Assembly (NCBI GenBank): GCA_965199335.1
Contig: CBDAQZ010000004.1
Location: forward strand, 682,001 to 746,000
DNA length: 64,000 nt
Direction of reading: 5' to 3'
From: CBDAQV01 sp965199335
GTDB lineage: Bacteria > Pseudomonadota > Alphaproteobacteria > CALMVH01
A program made the translations under genes and the position numbers. Of this stretch, positions 1 to 10,856 are shown in pieces. The first letter of the stretch is position 1. Every line of letters starts with the position of its first letter. The notes under the pieces are model-generated. The model did no database searches. It was not told the origin of the DNA and saw only the letters and a list, made by a program, of their open reading frames with translations.

Positions 1-3000
1 CGATGCCACCCACGTCGACACCGCCGCTTATGGCCTCGCCGGCGATACCGCCGCTTATCGTGCTGCCGGAATCGTTGTAGCCGACCAGGCCGCCGACATT
101 CGTGCTTCCGGAAGTGGACAAGACGGCGGTCCCGGCCACCGTGCCGCCGGTGATCTGCGACGTGACCGACGTGCCGGTGCCATAGCCGCTATAGCCGACC
201 AGGCCGCCGACCTGGCTGCTGCCGCTACCGACACTGATCGCGCCCGACACCGTGCCGTCACTGATCGTGCCGCCTTTATTGTAGCCTACCAGGCCGCCGA
301 CGTTCTGCTCGGCCGTACCACCGTTGATCGTGCCGCCGAATGTGCCGCTCGTGATCTTGCCGGTATTCACACCTGCAAGGCCCCCGATGCTCGTCAGGCC
401 GGCAATTGCCGTGATCGTCGCCGTACCGACATCACCAGTCAGCGTACCTGAATTCGAGCCGACAATGCCGCCAAGGCTGGCTCCTGCGCTCGTGGCGGAT
501 ACTTGCCCCGAAACGGTTACGGATGAGATCGTCCCGGCGTTGTTGCCTGCGGCGCCACCTTCAGAACTAACGGTACCGGTATTGATTACCGTGCCGGCAA
601 AGGTGCTGTTGGTTAAAAGGCCCGGGTTGTATCCGACCAGACCGCCAAAAGTCTGATTGCCGCTGACCGTACCGCCGCTATACGTAGAGGTGGTGACGGT
701 GCCGGAGTTTACACCCGCGATGCCGCCGACATTCTGGTACCCTAGAACATTGCCCGTGGCGGTCACTCCGGAGACCAATCCGGCATTCGAGCCGACGATG
801 TCGCCAATACCGGTATAACCTCCGCCGGTAATCGATACCGAAGCCATGCCGCCGAGAACGGAGGCGCCATTTGCTACCACGCCAATCAATCCACCGACAT
901 TAGGGGAACCGGCGCCGACCGAAATAACCGCCGACGCAAGGGCAGTCCCCGCCGTGACCGTGCCTGCGGCCAGATCGCCGACCAGCCCGCCGACGCCGGT
1001 GACGTTCGTGCCGGTGGTGATAGTGCCGCCGAAGGAGGCGGCAGAAACTGTCCCGCCGTTATCGTAGCCGACCACGCCGCCGACATTGTTGGTGTAGTAG
1101 CCAACCGTTACGCTGCCCGAGAAGACATCGGAATATAATTTGCCGGAATTGTAGCCGGCAATGCCGCCGACGCTCGATGCCGATGTGCCAGCCGCGATAC
1201 TGTTGCTGCCGGTGATGCCCGTTATCACACCCGCGTTGTAGCCGACATAACCGCCGACATTGCTGGTGCCGCTTACCGCTTCGCTCGCCGTGCCGCCGCT
1301 GATCGTGCTGCCGAGATCGTTGTAGCCGACCAGGCCGCCGATCGATGTACCGTTCGGCGTGGAAAGCACCGCCGTGCCCAGCACCGTGCCGCCGCTGATC
1401 GTCGACGTGACCGACGTGCCGGTGCCGTAGCCGCTATAGCCGACCAGGCCGCCGACCTGCTGGCTGCCGCTGCCAACCGTGATGGCACCCGATACCGTGC
1501 CGTCACCGATTGTGCCGCCGTTGGTGTAGCCTACCAGGCCGCCGACCGCTGTGTTTGCGCTACCGGCATTGATCGTGCCGCTAAAGGTGCCGCTACTGAC
1601 TACGCCGGCACTGTTATAGCCAATCAGACCGCCAATTTTGCTAGAACCGCTCCCGGCCGAAATTGTTTCGGAAGAAACATCGTTGGAGACCGTATTGTAG
1701 TTCGTCCCGACAAGTCCGCCGATAGCACTGCTGCCCGAGCCAGCCAGTACGGTTCCGGTAGCCGTGGAACCGGAGAGGAACGCATTGTTGGCGCCTACCA
1801 ACCCGCCGACGTTGTAAGATCCGGAAACCGTATTGTTTGCCGTCGAGGCTATGATCGTGCGCTGGTTATAGCCGACCAGACCGCCGACGATGTTGGAGCC
1901 GGTGACATTATTGATCGCAGTAAGACCCGACACGGTACCATAGTTTGTGCCGACGTCCCCGCCTACGAATTGAGTGCCGCTCACTGCCTCGTTCGCCGTG
2001 CCGCCGCTGATCGTGCTGCCGCCGTCGTTGTAGCCGACCAGGCCGCCGATCGATGTACCGCCGGGGGTGGAAAGAGTCGCCGTGCCAACTACTGTGCCGC
2101 CCGTGATCTGCGATGTGACCGACGTGCCTGTGCCGTAGCCGCTATAGCCGACCAGACCGCCGACGTTCTGGCTGTTGCTGCCAACCGAAATTACGCCCGA
2201 TACCGTACCGCCGTTGATCGTGCTGCCGGTATTGTAGCCGATCAGGCCGCCGATGTTGCTGCTCGCGCTGCCTGCACTGATCGTGCCGCTGAACGTGCCA
2301 CTGATTGTATGGTTGGCATAGTCCGCTCCGATCAGGCCACCGATATCCGAACTGCCCGCGCCCGCGTTGATCGTGCCGGAAACAGTATCCGCGGCCATGG
2401 CGGCGGCATAGCCAGCCAGTCCCCCTATTTCCACATTGGCGGAACCAGCTGAAATTGTACCGGAAAAGCTGTCGCCGCTCAGTTGTCCGGTGCCGTTGCC
2501 GACGACACCGCCGACCTCACCTGCGCCGCTAAGGGTTGTTATCGTGTTGCTGGCCGACGAGGCGCTGACAACACCGGGATTGTAGCCTGCAATACCACCG
2601 ACATCGTAGGCGAGCGCCGCGCCGGTAACCGCATTGGTGGCGCTAACCCCGGTGATGAGGCCACTATTGCCGCCGGCATATCCGCCCACATGTGCAGAAC
2701 CGCTTACAGCCTCGTTCGCGGTGCCGCCGGAAATGGTGCTGCCGGAATCGTTGTAGCCAACCAGCCCGCCGACGTTTGTGCTGCCGGGGGTGGAAAGAGT
2801 AGCGCTCGCCGATACTAAACCACCCGTGATCTGCGACGTGACCGAGGTGCCGGTGCCGTAGCCGCTGTAGCCGACCAGGCCGCCGACATTCTGGCTATTG
2901 CTGCCAACCGATACGGCGCCCGACACCGTACCGCCGCTGATCGTGCCGCCGTTGTTGTACCCGACCAAGCCGCCGACCGCCACGTTGGCGCTGCCGGCGG

Positions 3001-6000
3001 CGATCGTGCCGCTGAACGTGCCGCCGGTCATGGTGCGGTTCGCGGCCTCGAAGCCGACCAGGCCGCCGATATTGGAACTGCCCGAGCCGACCGAGATCGT
3101 ATTGGAGGCGTTGCCGATGACCAGATTGCTGTTGAAGGCGGTATTGTTTCCGAACAGACCGCCGATGTTCGAGCTGCCGGCGCCGACGGAAATCAGTCCG
3201 GATGTCGTCATCGTGCCCGAGACGTTGCCGGCGTAGGCGTAACCGATCAGGCCGCCGATATTCGATTCAGCAGTGCCGCCCGAGATCGTGATCTGGGCGT
3301 AGCCGCCCAGGATCGACGGGCCGTTGTTGGAACCCACCAGACCACCGATATTGCTGGACGCGTTGCCGACCGACAGGGTACCGCTTGTTACCGAGGATGC
3401 GGAAAGCAGACCAGAACCCGAATTATAACCGACGACACCACCGATATTGCCGGACGCCGTGCCGGCGGTAAGCTGAACACCCGATGCCGTTGCCGATGTT
3501 ACCGTTCCGGTATTGCCGCCGACAGCGCCGCCGATATTCGAGCCGTTCCCGCTTTCCAGAACCGTCTCGTTGGTCACCGTCGCGGCGGTGATCGTCCCTG
3601 AATTAATGCCGACCAGGCCACCTTCGGAAGTGGACAGCGCGGCCGACACCGTGCCGCCATTCGCGCCGATCGCGGTCGCCGTACCGGCATTGACGCCGAT
3701 CAATCCACCGACAGACGTTGAGTAAAGCGTGCTGTCGTTGACGTTATTCGTCGCCGTCACGCCGCTGACCAATCCGGCGTTGTACCCGACATAACCACCC
3801 ACGGTCTGCGCGCCGCTGACAGCTTCCAAAGCCGTGCCGCCACCGATCGTGCTGCCGGCGTCGTTATAGCCGACCAGGCCGCCGACATAGGTGCCGCCGG
3901 GAGCGGAAAGCGTGGCCGTGCCAAGGACGGTTCCACCCGTGATCTGCGACGTGACCGACGTGCCCGTGCCGTAGCCGCTATAGCCGACCAGGCCACCGAC
4001 GTTCTGGCTACCGCTGCCAACGCTGATCGCGCCCGATACCGTTCCGCCGCTGAGCGTGCTGCCGTTGTCGTAGCCGATCAGACCGCCCACTGCCGTGTTG
4101 GCGCTGCCGGCGGCGATCGTGCCGCTGAAAACACCGCCGGTCAGGGTCCGCCCGCTACCTTCGAAGCCTATCAGACCACCAATGTTGGAACTGCCCGAAC
4201 CGGCAGAAATGGTACCCGACGCCGTACCGGCGCCGCCATTGTTGCCCGGATTGGAGCCTATCAGGCCACCGATATTGTAGCTACCGGCGCCGACGGAGAT
4301 AAGACCTGAACTTGTTGCCGTGCCGCTTACAACCCCGGAACTGACGAAGCCGACCAGACCGCCCACATTATAGACGCTCGTTCCCCCCAAGATCGTGACT
4401 GCGGCATAGCCACCGAGGACACTGGGGTAGCCGACATTCTGTAATCCGACGAGGCCGCCGACTGCATTGTCTCCCGCCCCGACCGATATGGTGCCGCTGG
4501 TTACGCTGGAGGCAGACACCACAGCCGACGCGCCCGAGTTATAACCTAAAAGGCCGCCGATATTTCCGGTACCTGTCCCCGCGGTTAGCTGCACGCCCGA
4601 TGCAGTTACCGACGTCACGGTACCGGCATTCACGCCGACGGCGCCGCCGACATTGGCGCCGCCGCCCATCAGGACGGTGACGTTGCTGACAGTGGCGCCG
4701 GTAACCGTTCCGGTATTGAGGCCGATCAGCCCCCCCTCTGAAATTCCCGCCAGGACCGAGACCGTGCCGCCGCTGGCCCCGACCGCTGTCGCGACACCCG
4801 CGTTAGCGCCGATCAAACCGCCGACGGCGGTTTCCGGATTGGTCCCGTCGCTGACATTGTTCGTGGCCGTGACACCCGACACCAGACCCGCATTGTAGCC
4901 TACATAGCCACCGACAGTCTGCGCGGCACTGACCGATTCCAGCGCCGTGCCGCCGCTGATGGTCGAAGCGGCATCGTTATAGCCGACCAGGCCGCCGACA
5001 TACGTGCCGCCGGGGGTCGAAAGCACCGCCGTGCCCAGCACCGTGCCGCCGCTGATCTTCGAGGTAACCGAGGTGCCGGTGCCGTAACCGCTATAGCCGA
5101 CCAAACCACCAACGTTCTGGCTGTTGCTGCCGGCTGATACTACACCCGATACAGTGCCGTCGCTGATCGTGCCGCCGTTGTTGTAACCGGCCAGACCGCC
5201 GACATCCAGCGATCCCGTACCGACTGAGACTGTCCCGGAAACCAACGGCGCCGCGGTTGTCGTGCCCGAAACATAGCTGATAACCGCACCAAGATTATCG
5301 CCGATCAATCCACCGACATATGTGGCGTTGATGCCAGCAATCAGAGTGCCTGTAAAATTGCCGCCTGCCACCGTGTTGGTGTTATAGCCGACCGCACCGC
5401 CGATATACCGGCCAGTGCTTCCGACCGACACGTATTCGGAAGAGGATCCATTGCCGACGTAGCCTATGTTCCTGCCTATCAAGCCACCGATATTGTTCAC
5501 GCCGACGCCGGCAATGACGCTGCCCGATGCCGTGCTGAGTGAGACAAACCCGGTATTGTAACCAACCAGGCCGCCGATGATGTAATCGCTGCCGGCGGCG
5601 CTTACGGTATTGCTTGCGCCTGCCGACAGAATGGTGCCCGCATTGGACCCGGCAAGGCCACCCGCATCGCTGCCGCCTGGAAGAGCGCTGACAAAATTGG
5701 TTGCCGTCACGCCCGTAACCAGGCCTGCATTGTACCCGACATAACCACCGACGGTGGCGATGCCGCTCACGGCCTCGTTCGCCGTACCGCCGCTGATCGT
5801 GCTGCCAACGTCGTTATAGCCGACCAGGCCGCCGACCACCGTGCTGGTCGCTGCAGAAAGCACCGCCGTGCCAAGGACGGTTCCACCCGTGATCTGCGAC
5901 GTCACCGACGTGCCGGTGCCGTAGCCGCTATAGCCGACCAGACCGCCTACGTTCTGGCTGCCGCTGCCGACGCTGATGGCCCCCGATACCGTGCCGCCGC

Positions 6001-8900
6001 TGACAGTGCCGCCATTGAAGTAACCGACCAGACCGCCGATCCCGGTACCTGTATTGCCGGCGTTGATGGTGCCGCTGAAAACGCCTATGCTCAGATTCTG
6101 GTTGTTGCTGTCATAGCCGATCAAGCCACCTACTTGCTGGGCGTTCGTCCCTGCCGAAATGCTGCCCGAGAATGTTCCTAGGCTGGTCAAAGCACCGCCA
6201 TTGTAGCCTATCAGCCCACCGATCTTGCTGGCGTTCGACGCGATGTTGATCGTAACGGCAGCGGATCCGCCCGTAATGTTGGCATTGTTGGAACCCACCA
6301 AGCCGCCGACATAATTTGCACCATTTGCCGTATCCGAAATCGTGCCGCTGAGCACGTTCGAGGCAGATAGTATGCCGCCTGCACGGTTATAGCCGACCAA
6401 GCCGCCGAAATACTGAGTCGTAGCCGTTAACTGGATACCCGAGGCGGTTGCGGAAACGATCGTACCCTGGTTCTGGCCAACCACGCCGCCGAGACTTTGG
6501 CCCGAGCCTCCTTGTACAGTGACGTTGGTTACGGTTGCCCCTGTTACACTTCCGGAATTCGAACCGATCAGGCCACCCGCGGCTACTACGGCTGCACCTA
6601 ACGAGATCGTACCGCCGTTTTCTCCTGCCGCCGTGACGATGGCGTTGTTGAAGCCGATCAGGCCGCCAATTATGCTGGCACTGGCGCCGACCGTGACGTT
6701 GTTCGTCGCCGTCACGCCCGTCACAAGGCCGTTGTTGTAGCCGATGAAACCGCCCACGGTGGCGGTGCCGCCGACTGTCTCCAGCGCCGTGCCGCCGCTG
6801 ATCGTGCTGCCGGCGTCGTTGTAGCCGACCAGGCCGCCGATCGATGTGCCGCCGGGGGTGGAAAGCGTGACCGTGCCAAGCACCGTTCCACCCGTGATCT
6901 GCGACGTGACCGAAGTGCCGGTGCCATAGCCGCTGTAGCCGACCAGACCGCCGACATTCTGGCCGTTGCTACCAACCGATATGGCGCCCGATACCGTGCC
7001 ATTGGTGACCGTACCGGAATTATAGCCGACCAGGCCGCCGACATAAGCGGCGGCCGTGTTGGCGGTGGCGGCCGTGCCTGCGGCCAGCGTGCCACCGAAA
7101 CCGCCGCCAAGAATGGTCCCTAAATTGAGCCCGGCGATACCGCCGATATCCTGGGCATTCACACCCACCGATATGGTACCCGTGGACGTGCCGCTGATGG
7201 AGCCACTGGCGCCATTGCTGCCGACAAGACCGCCGACATTTGATGTCGCGACGGCGGTTCCGCTGGTAAGGGCCGTGCCGGCAAGGACCGTGCCACTGAA
7301 CGTGTCGGCGGTCACGACACCGAGGTTATAGCCGATTATGCCGCCGATGTTGGCGATGCCCTGAAGACTGGATAGATAGCCGGAAGCGACAACGCCGGTT
7401 ATCGTACCCGCATCCTGTTTGCCGGCGACAAGACCGATACCGCCGACACCGCCGCCGATCAGGACCGTACCCGATACCGTGCCGCCGCTGATAAAACCGC
7501 CGTTGTTTTCGCCGACCAGGCCGCCGTTATTGTACCCTCCGGCGACTTCCGTCACGGTTCCTGAGAATGTATCGTTCGTCACGGTGCCGTAGTTGAATCC
7601 GATCACGCCACCGATCTGGGTCGCGCCGGTAAGAGTGCCGCTATAGGTGGAGTTCACGACTTGCCCGGTACCAAAGTTGCGTCCGACCAGCCCGCCGACA
7701 CCGGCTGAATTCGTGATGGCCGAAACCGTATTGGAAGAACTTATTCCTGTAACCAGGCCATTGTTGTATCCGGCTATTCCGCCGATATATGCCAGTCCTG
7801 CCGTCACCGCTTCCAGCGCCGTGCCGCCGCTGATCGTGCTGGCAAGGTCGTTGTAGCCGACCAGGCCGCCGACATCTGCGCCGCCGGGGTTCGAGATGGT
7901 CACCGTGCTGGCGACCGTGCCGTCGCTGACAAAGGAGTTGGCCGCGGTGCCGGTGCCGTAACCGCTGTAACCCGCCAGGCCGCCTACACCGGTGCCGCCG
8001 CTGGTTACAGTAATGCTGCCGGTTACCGTGCCGCCGCCGATCGTGCCGTTGTTCTGTCCTACCAGGCCGCCGACGTACTGCGCATTGCTTCCCGCCGACA
8101 CGACGCCCGACATCGTATCGCCGCTTATGATCGCGCCCGAAGCATTCAGCTGTCCTACCAGGCCGCCGACATTGACGGACGCGGTACCGGCGGTGGTTGC
8201 CGTGCCGGCTAGAACAGTGCCGGAAAACGCGCTGGATGTGACTTTGCCGGAAGAAGAGCCGATCAGGCCGCCGACGTTGGTGCTGCCGCTGCCGGCGATA
8301 ACGGTTCCCGTGCCGGTCAATCCCGTCACGTTTGCCGTATTGCGGCCAATGACTCCGCCGATGCTTGAGGCAGCCGTGCCGGCGGATACCAGCCCGGTGA
8401 AAAGGGAATTGACCAGATTGGGACCATAGGAGCCGCCCAGAGCGCCAACCAGGCCGCCGACCTGAGCGGCGGAATTCCCGGCGATGACAGTGCCGGAAGC
8501 CGTAATGCCGCTTACCGTCGCGCCGGCGGCGCCCACGACGCCGCCAACGCCGCTGGCATTGTTGCCGACCGAAACCGTACCGCTGTCGATGCCGTAGACC
8601 GTGCTGACGACGGTTCCCACCGTCTGCGTGCCGTTGGCGATGAGGCCGCTACTGAGGCCGACCAGACCGCCGACACTGCGCGCCGCCGTGCTTACCGTTA
8701 CGGTGCCGGTAAATCCGCCTGCGAGTATCGTACCGCCGGGGGCATCGTTGCCGACCAGGCCGCCGATGGCCGAGTTGCCGCTGTTTGCGGTTACCGTGCC
8801 GCCGTAGGAGCTTGCGCTGACCGTTCCCGTATTGTAGCCGACCACGCCGCCGACATTGGTCGAGCCCGAGACTTGCCCGGACGTGACGGTGACGTTCCGG
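1..8900 (-). repeat. GLUG-like repeat array with a higher-order module
   Basis: Short coding repeats of about 88 bp (around 29 residues, core VGGLVGYN) recur throughout; 13 were counted in the first 1.15 kb, suggesting about 100 in all. A longer module is superimposed. Its marker segment, QVGGLVGYSGYGTGTSVTSQ in the best copies, starts at forward positions 162, 1407, 2115, 2838, 3951, 5064, 5901, 6906 and 7938. The spacings (1245, 708, 723, 1113, 1113, 837, 1005, 1032 bp) are all multiples of three, so the frame is kept. Two consecutive 1113-bp spacings point to a recent tandem duplication. Copies nearest the N-terminus are most diverged. Confidence 0.85.
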
Positions 8901-10843
8901 ATCGTGCCCGAGCTGTTGTTGAACAGGCCGACATCGGTGGTGCCGCTGACGGTCGCGCCAGCTATGGAATAGTTTGTGCCAAGGCCGCCATTGCCGTCGA
9001 ACAGGCCGCTGAATGCCGTGGCCGAGCTGCCGATGCCGGCGAAAGTGCCGGCGGTGATGTTGTTGCCCAGCGCGTAGGTGGCGGTCAGGTTGTTGACATT
9101 GGCGAGGTCGGTTGCGTTGTCGACCAGCATGTATTTGGTCACGCCGCCGGTTCCGGTCAGGCCGGTATAGGTGCTTGGGCTGGCATAGCCGCCGCTGGGG
9201 TCGTAGTAGAGGCTGACCGACCCGCCGGTGCTGACCGTCGCGCTGTTGGTGACGCTGCCGCCGCCCGCACCCAGGGTCGTGGTGCCGACGCCGGCGTTGT
9301 CGGCGCGAAGCACGATGCCGCCCGTGCCGGTGTTGGTGATGTTCTGGTTGATCAGGATGCTGTTGTAGGCGCTGAGCGTCAGGCTGTTGGCGCTGTTCCA
9401 GCCGATCGCGCTGTTGACGCTGATGTTGCCGCCCGCGCCGCTGATCGCCGTGCCGTAGCTGCTGGTCGAGCTGGTGCCCGAGGTCGCCGCCGTCGTCTGC
9501 ACCGTGACGTTGGATGTCGCCAGCGCGGTGGCGATCGCACTGGCGCCGCTGGCGTTGATGGAGAGATCGTAGGGATCGAGCAGCCAGTTGCCGGTGGCGC
9601 CGCTGGCGGCGCTGGTGTCGACATGGCCGCCGGTGACGTTCAGGTCGTGGCCCGATGTCTCGATGCCGCCGCCATTGCCCGAGACGCTGCCGCCCCTGGC
9701 GCTGGCCGTGCCTTCGAAGTCGGTGGCGCCGTCCGACCACACCGTGATCGCTCCGCCGTTGCCCTGGCTCAGCGCGTCAACCACCAGCTTCGTCGCCGCA
9801 TCCACCGTGACGGCCTGGGCATGATGCAGGCTGCCGCTACCCTGGGGGCCGCCGCCGATCGCGATCGTGCCGCCGCCCTTCGCCCCCGACGCGTCCACCG
9901 TCGCACCCGTCAGCGCGACAGTGTTGCCCGTCACCTCGACCGTGCCGCCCGTAGCCCCCCTGGCCACCAGCCTGCCCGTCACAGACACGTCGCCGTCGAC
10001 GCCGCCGTCCAGGATTATCGTTCCACCGTCCCGGCGGACGGTGCTGGCCTCGATCACGCCGCCCATGTTGATCGCGTTGCCCACGATCCCCTTGGCCGCG
10101 TTCGCCGTCAGCGCGACCGTGCCAGCCTTCACCACGCCGTCGTTCGTCACGCTGCCGTTCACCTGGTCCGTCACGTCGAAGCTGACCAGGTTGTCGCCGT
10201 AGAGGTCCAGCGTCCACTTGTCGCCCGAGGACAGGGAGACCTTGCCGAGCTTCGCGCTGATGATGCCGTCGTTGACCACGTTGGGCGCCACCAGCGCCAC
10301 AAGGCCGCCCGTGCGCGCCGTGATCGTGCCGTCGTTGCGGATCGTCGCACCCGCCTGGCCCGGCCGGTCGAACACCATGATCCCGTTCATCGCGTTCTGC
10401 GTCGAGATGCCCGCCGTGCTCGCCACCAGGCCGCCCACGTTCACCGCCGCGCCCTTGCCGAACAATATCCCGTTCGGGTTCACGAGCACCACCTGGCCGT
10501 TCGCCGTCAGGCGGCCCATGATCGAACTGGGGTCCACACCCGTCACGCGGTTGACCGCGACTGACGAGGCGTCCGGCTGGATGAACCGCGTCGTCTCACC
10601 CGCTCCGATCGAGAACGAACGCCAGTCGATCACCGCGCGCGACGAGGACTGCGTGATGTCAAGCTCGGACGGGCCCGCCTGCGCGATGCTCGCGGACCCA
10701 CCCACCACCTGACCCTGCTGCGGCAGCGCATAAGCCTCGCCGCTGCCCAACGGCTGACCGCCATACGCCGCCAAGCCGAACGCCAGCGCACCCACGCGCG
10801 TCAGCGCCGTGCTCAACAGCAGACGTTGGGTCAGACCAGCCAT
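1..10843 (-). CDS. Giant two-partner-secretion (filamentous haemagglutinin-type) adhesin with GLUG-like repeats, 3' end outside window
   Basis: One frame stays open from the ATG at 10843 to the window edge, giving at least 3,614 codons with no stop. Residues 1 to about 39 look like a signal peptide ending in AYA. The following TPS domain carries the NPNG signature near residue 122 (NPNGILFGKG), used in known families for recognition by an outer-membrane TpsB pore. Around residue 418 is a WLLDPYDLSI segment typical of these proteins, and near 575 a DNATDLANV..FDGNG segment that usually opens a GLUG array. From about residue 650 onward the protein is VGGLVGxN-type repeats of roughly 29 residues. 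Expected role: secreted or surface-anchored adhesin or biofilm protein. No TpsB gene lies in the window; it may be further left. AGGAG stands 12 nt before the ATG. Family assignment is firm; ligand and function are inferred. Confidence 0.9.
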   Translation of the reverse strand, partial: MAGLTQRLLLSTALTRVGALAFGLAAYGGQPLGSGEAYALPQQGQVVGGSASIAQAGPSELDITQSSSRAVIDWRSFSIGAGETTRFIQPDASSVAVNRVTGVDPSSIMGRLTANGQVVLVNPNGILFGKGAAVNVGGLVASTAGISTQNAMNGIMVFDRPGQAGATIRNDGTITARTGGLVALVAPNVVNDGIISAKLGKVSLSSGDKWTLDLYGDNLVSFDVTDQVNGSVTNDGVVKAGTVALTANAAKGIVGNAINMGGVIEASTVRRDGGTIILDGGVDGDVSVTGRLVARGATGGTVEVTGNTVALTGATVDASGAKGGGTIAIGGGPQGSGSLHHAQAVTVDAATKLVVDALSQGNGGAITVWSDGATDFEGTASARGGSVSGNGGGIETSGHDLNVTGGHVDTSAASGATGNWLLDPYDLSINASGASAIATALATSNVTVQTTAATSGTSSTSSYGTAISGAGGNISVNSAIGWNSANSLTLSAYNSILINQNITNTGTGGIVLRADNAGVGTTTLGAGGGSVTNSATVSTGGSVSLYYDPSGGYASPSTYTGLTGTGGVTKYMLVDNATDLANVNNLTATYALGNNITAGTFAGIGSSATAFSGLFDGNGGLGTNYSIAGATVSGTTDVGLFNNSSGTIRNVTVTSGQVSGSTNVGGVVGYNTGTVSASSYGGTVTANSGNSAIGGLVGNDAPGGTILAGGFTGTVTVSTAARSVGGLVGLSSGLIANGTQTVGTVVSTVYGIDSGTVSVGNNASGVGGVVGAAGATVSGITASGTVIAGNSAAQVGGLVGALGGSYGPNLVNSLFTGLVSAGTAASSIGGVIGRNTANVTGLTGTGTVIAGSGSTNVGGLIGSSSGKVTSSAFSGTVLAGTATTAGTASVNVGGLVGQLNASGAIISGDTMSGVVSAGSNAQYVGGLVGQNNGTIGGGTVTGSITVTSGGTGVGGLAGYSGYGTGTAANSFVSDGTVASTVTISNPGGADVGGLVGYNDLASTISGGTALEAVTAGLAYIGGIAGYNNGLVTGISSSNTVSAITNSAGVGGLVGRNFGTGQVVNSTYSGTLTGATQIGGVIGFNYGTVTNDTFSGTVTEVAGGYNNGGLVGENNGGFISGGTVSGTVLIGGGVGGIGLVAGKQDAGTITGVVASGYLSSLQGIANIGGIIGYNLGVVTADTFSGTVLAGTALTSGTAVATSNVGGLVGSNGASGSISGTSTGTISVGVNAQDIGGIAGLNLGTILGGGFGGTLAAGTAATANTAAAYVGGLVGYNSGTVTNGTVSGAISVGSNGQNVGGLVGYSGYGTGTSVTSQITGGTVLGTVTLSTPGGTSIGGLVGYNDAGSTISGGTALETVGGTATVGGFIGYNNGLVTGVTATNNVTVGASASIIGGLIGFNNAIVTAAGENGGTISLGAAVVAAGGLIGSNSGSVTGATVTNVTVQGGSGQSLGGVVGQNQGTIVSATASGIQLTATTQYFGGLVGYNRAGGILSASNVLSGTISDTANGANYVGGLVGSNNANITGGSAAVTINIASNASKIGGLIGYNGGALTSLGTFSGSISAGTNAQQVGGLIGYDSNNQNLSIGVFSGTINAGNTGTGIGGLVGYFNGGTVSGGTVSGAISVGSGSQNVGGLVGYSGYGTGTSVTSQITGGTVLGTAVLSAATSTVVGGLVGYNDVGSTISGGTANEAVSGIATVGGYVGYNAGLVTGVTATNFVSALPGGSDAGGLAGSNAGTILSAGASNTVSAAGSDYIIGGLVGYNTGFVSLSTASGSVIAGVGVNNIGGLIGRNIGYVGNGSSSEYVSVGSTGRYIGGAVGYNTNTVAGGNFTGTLIAGINATYVGGLIGDNLGAVISYVSGTTTAAPLVSGTVSVGTGSLDVGGLAGYNNGGTISDGTVSGVVSAGSNSQNVGGLVGYSGYGTGTSVTSKISGGTVLGTAVLSTPGGTYVGGLVGYNDAASTISGGTALESVSAAQTVGGYVGYNAGLVSGVTATNNVSDGTNPETAVGGLIGANAGVATAVGASGGTVSVLAGISEGGLIGLNTGTVTGATVSNVTVLMGGGANVGGAVGVNAGTVTSVTASGVQLTAGTGTGNIGGLLGYNSGASAVVSASSVTSGTISVGAGDNAVGGLVGLQNVGYPSVLGGYAAVTILGGTSVYNVGGLVGFVSSGVVSGTATSSGLISVGAGSYNIGGLIGSNPGNNGGAGTASGTISAGSGSSNIGGLIGFEGSGRTLTGGVFSGTIAAGSANTAVGGLIGYDNGSTLSGGTVSGAISVGSGSQNVGGLVGYSGYGTGTSVTSQITGGTVLGTATLSAPGGTYVGGLVGYNDAGSTIGGGTALEAVSGAQTVGGYVGYNAGLVSGVTATNNVNDSTLYSTSVGGLIGVNAGTATAIGANGGTVSAALSTSEGGLVGINSGTITAATVTNETVLESGNGSNIGGAVGGNTGTVTSATASGVQLTAGTASGNIGGVVGYNSGSGLLSASSVTSGTLSVGNASSNIGGLVGSNNGPSILGGYAQITISGGTAESNIGGLIGYAYAGNVSGTMTTSGLISVGAGSSNIGGLFGNNTAFNSNLVIGNASNTISVGSGSSNIGGLVGFEAANRTMTGGTFSGTIAAGSANVAVGGLVGYNNGGTISGGTVSGAVSVGSNSQNVGGLVGYSGYGTGTSVTSQITGGLVSASATLSTPGSTNVGGLVGYNDSGSTISGGTANEAVSGSAHVGGYAGGNSGLITGVSATNAVTGAALAYDVGGIAGYNPGVVSASSASNTITTLSGAGEVGGVVGNGTGQLSGDSFSGTISAGSANVEIGGLAGYAAAMAADTVSGTINAGAGSSDIGGLIGADYANHTISGTFSGTISAGSASSNIGGLIGYNTGSTINGGTVSGVISVGSNSQNVGGLVGYSGYGTGTSVTSQITGGTVVGTATLSTPGGTSIGGLVGYNDGGSTISGGTANEAVSGTQFVGGDVGTNYGTVSGLTAINNVTGSNIVGGLVGYNQRTIIASTANNTVSGSYNVGGLVGANNAFLSGSTATGTVLAGSGSSAIGGLVGTNYNTVSNDVSSETISAGSGSSKIGGLIGYNSAGVVSSGTFSGTINAGSANTAVGGLVGYTNGGTIGDGTVSGAITVGSGSQQVGGLVGYSGYGTGTSVTSTISGGTVLGTAVLSTPNGTSIGGLVGYNDLGSTISGGTASEAVSGTSNVGGYVGYNAGVITGITGSNSIAAGTSASSVGGIAGYNSGKLYSDVFSGSVTVGYYTNNVGGVVGYDNGGTVSAASFGGTITTGTNVTGVGGLVGDLAAGTVTAGTALASAVISVGAGSPNVGGLIGVVANGASVLGGMASVSITGGGYTGIGDIVGSNAGLVSGVTATGNVLGYQNVGGIAGVNSGTVTTSTYSGGTVSGNQTFGGLVGYNPGLLTNSTFAGTVINTGTVSSEGGAAGNNAGTISSVTVSGQVSATSAGASLGGIVGSNSGTLTGDVGTATITAIAGLTSIGGLAGVNTGKITSGTFGGTINGGTAEQNVGGLVGYNKGGTISDGTVSGAISVGSGSSQVGGLVGYSGYGTGTSVTSQITGGTVAGTAVLSTSGSTNVGGLVGYNDSGSTISGGIAGEAISGGVDVGGI

Positions 10844-10856
10844 GGGGGTGAAGAAC

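Noticed and set aside
1..8900. Regular short repeats that might be a CRISPR array
   Set aside because: The repeats are degenerate, multiples of three apart and encode GLUG motifs in one open frame; there are no identical repeats with unique spacers and no cas genes.
8873..10564. Long plus-strand reading frame of about 563 codons
   Set aside because: It is antisense to the adhesin TPS region; its composition (Ala, Arg, Asp, Val, Gly) is that of a GC-rich shadow frame, with no recognised domain.
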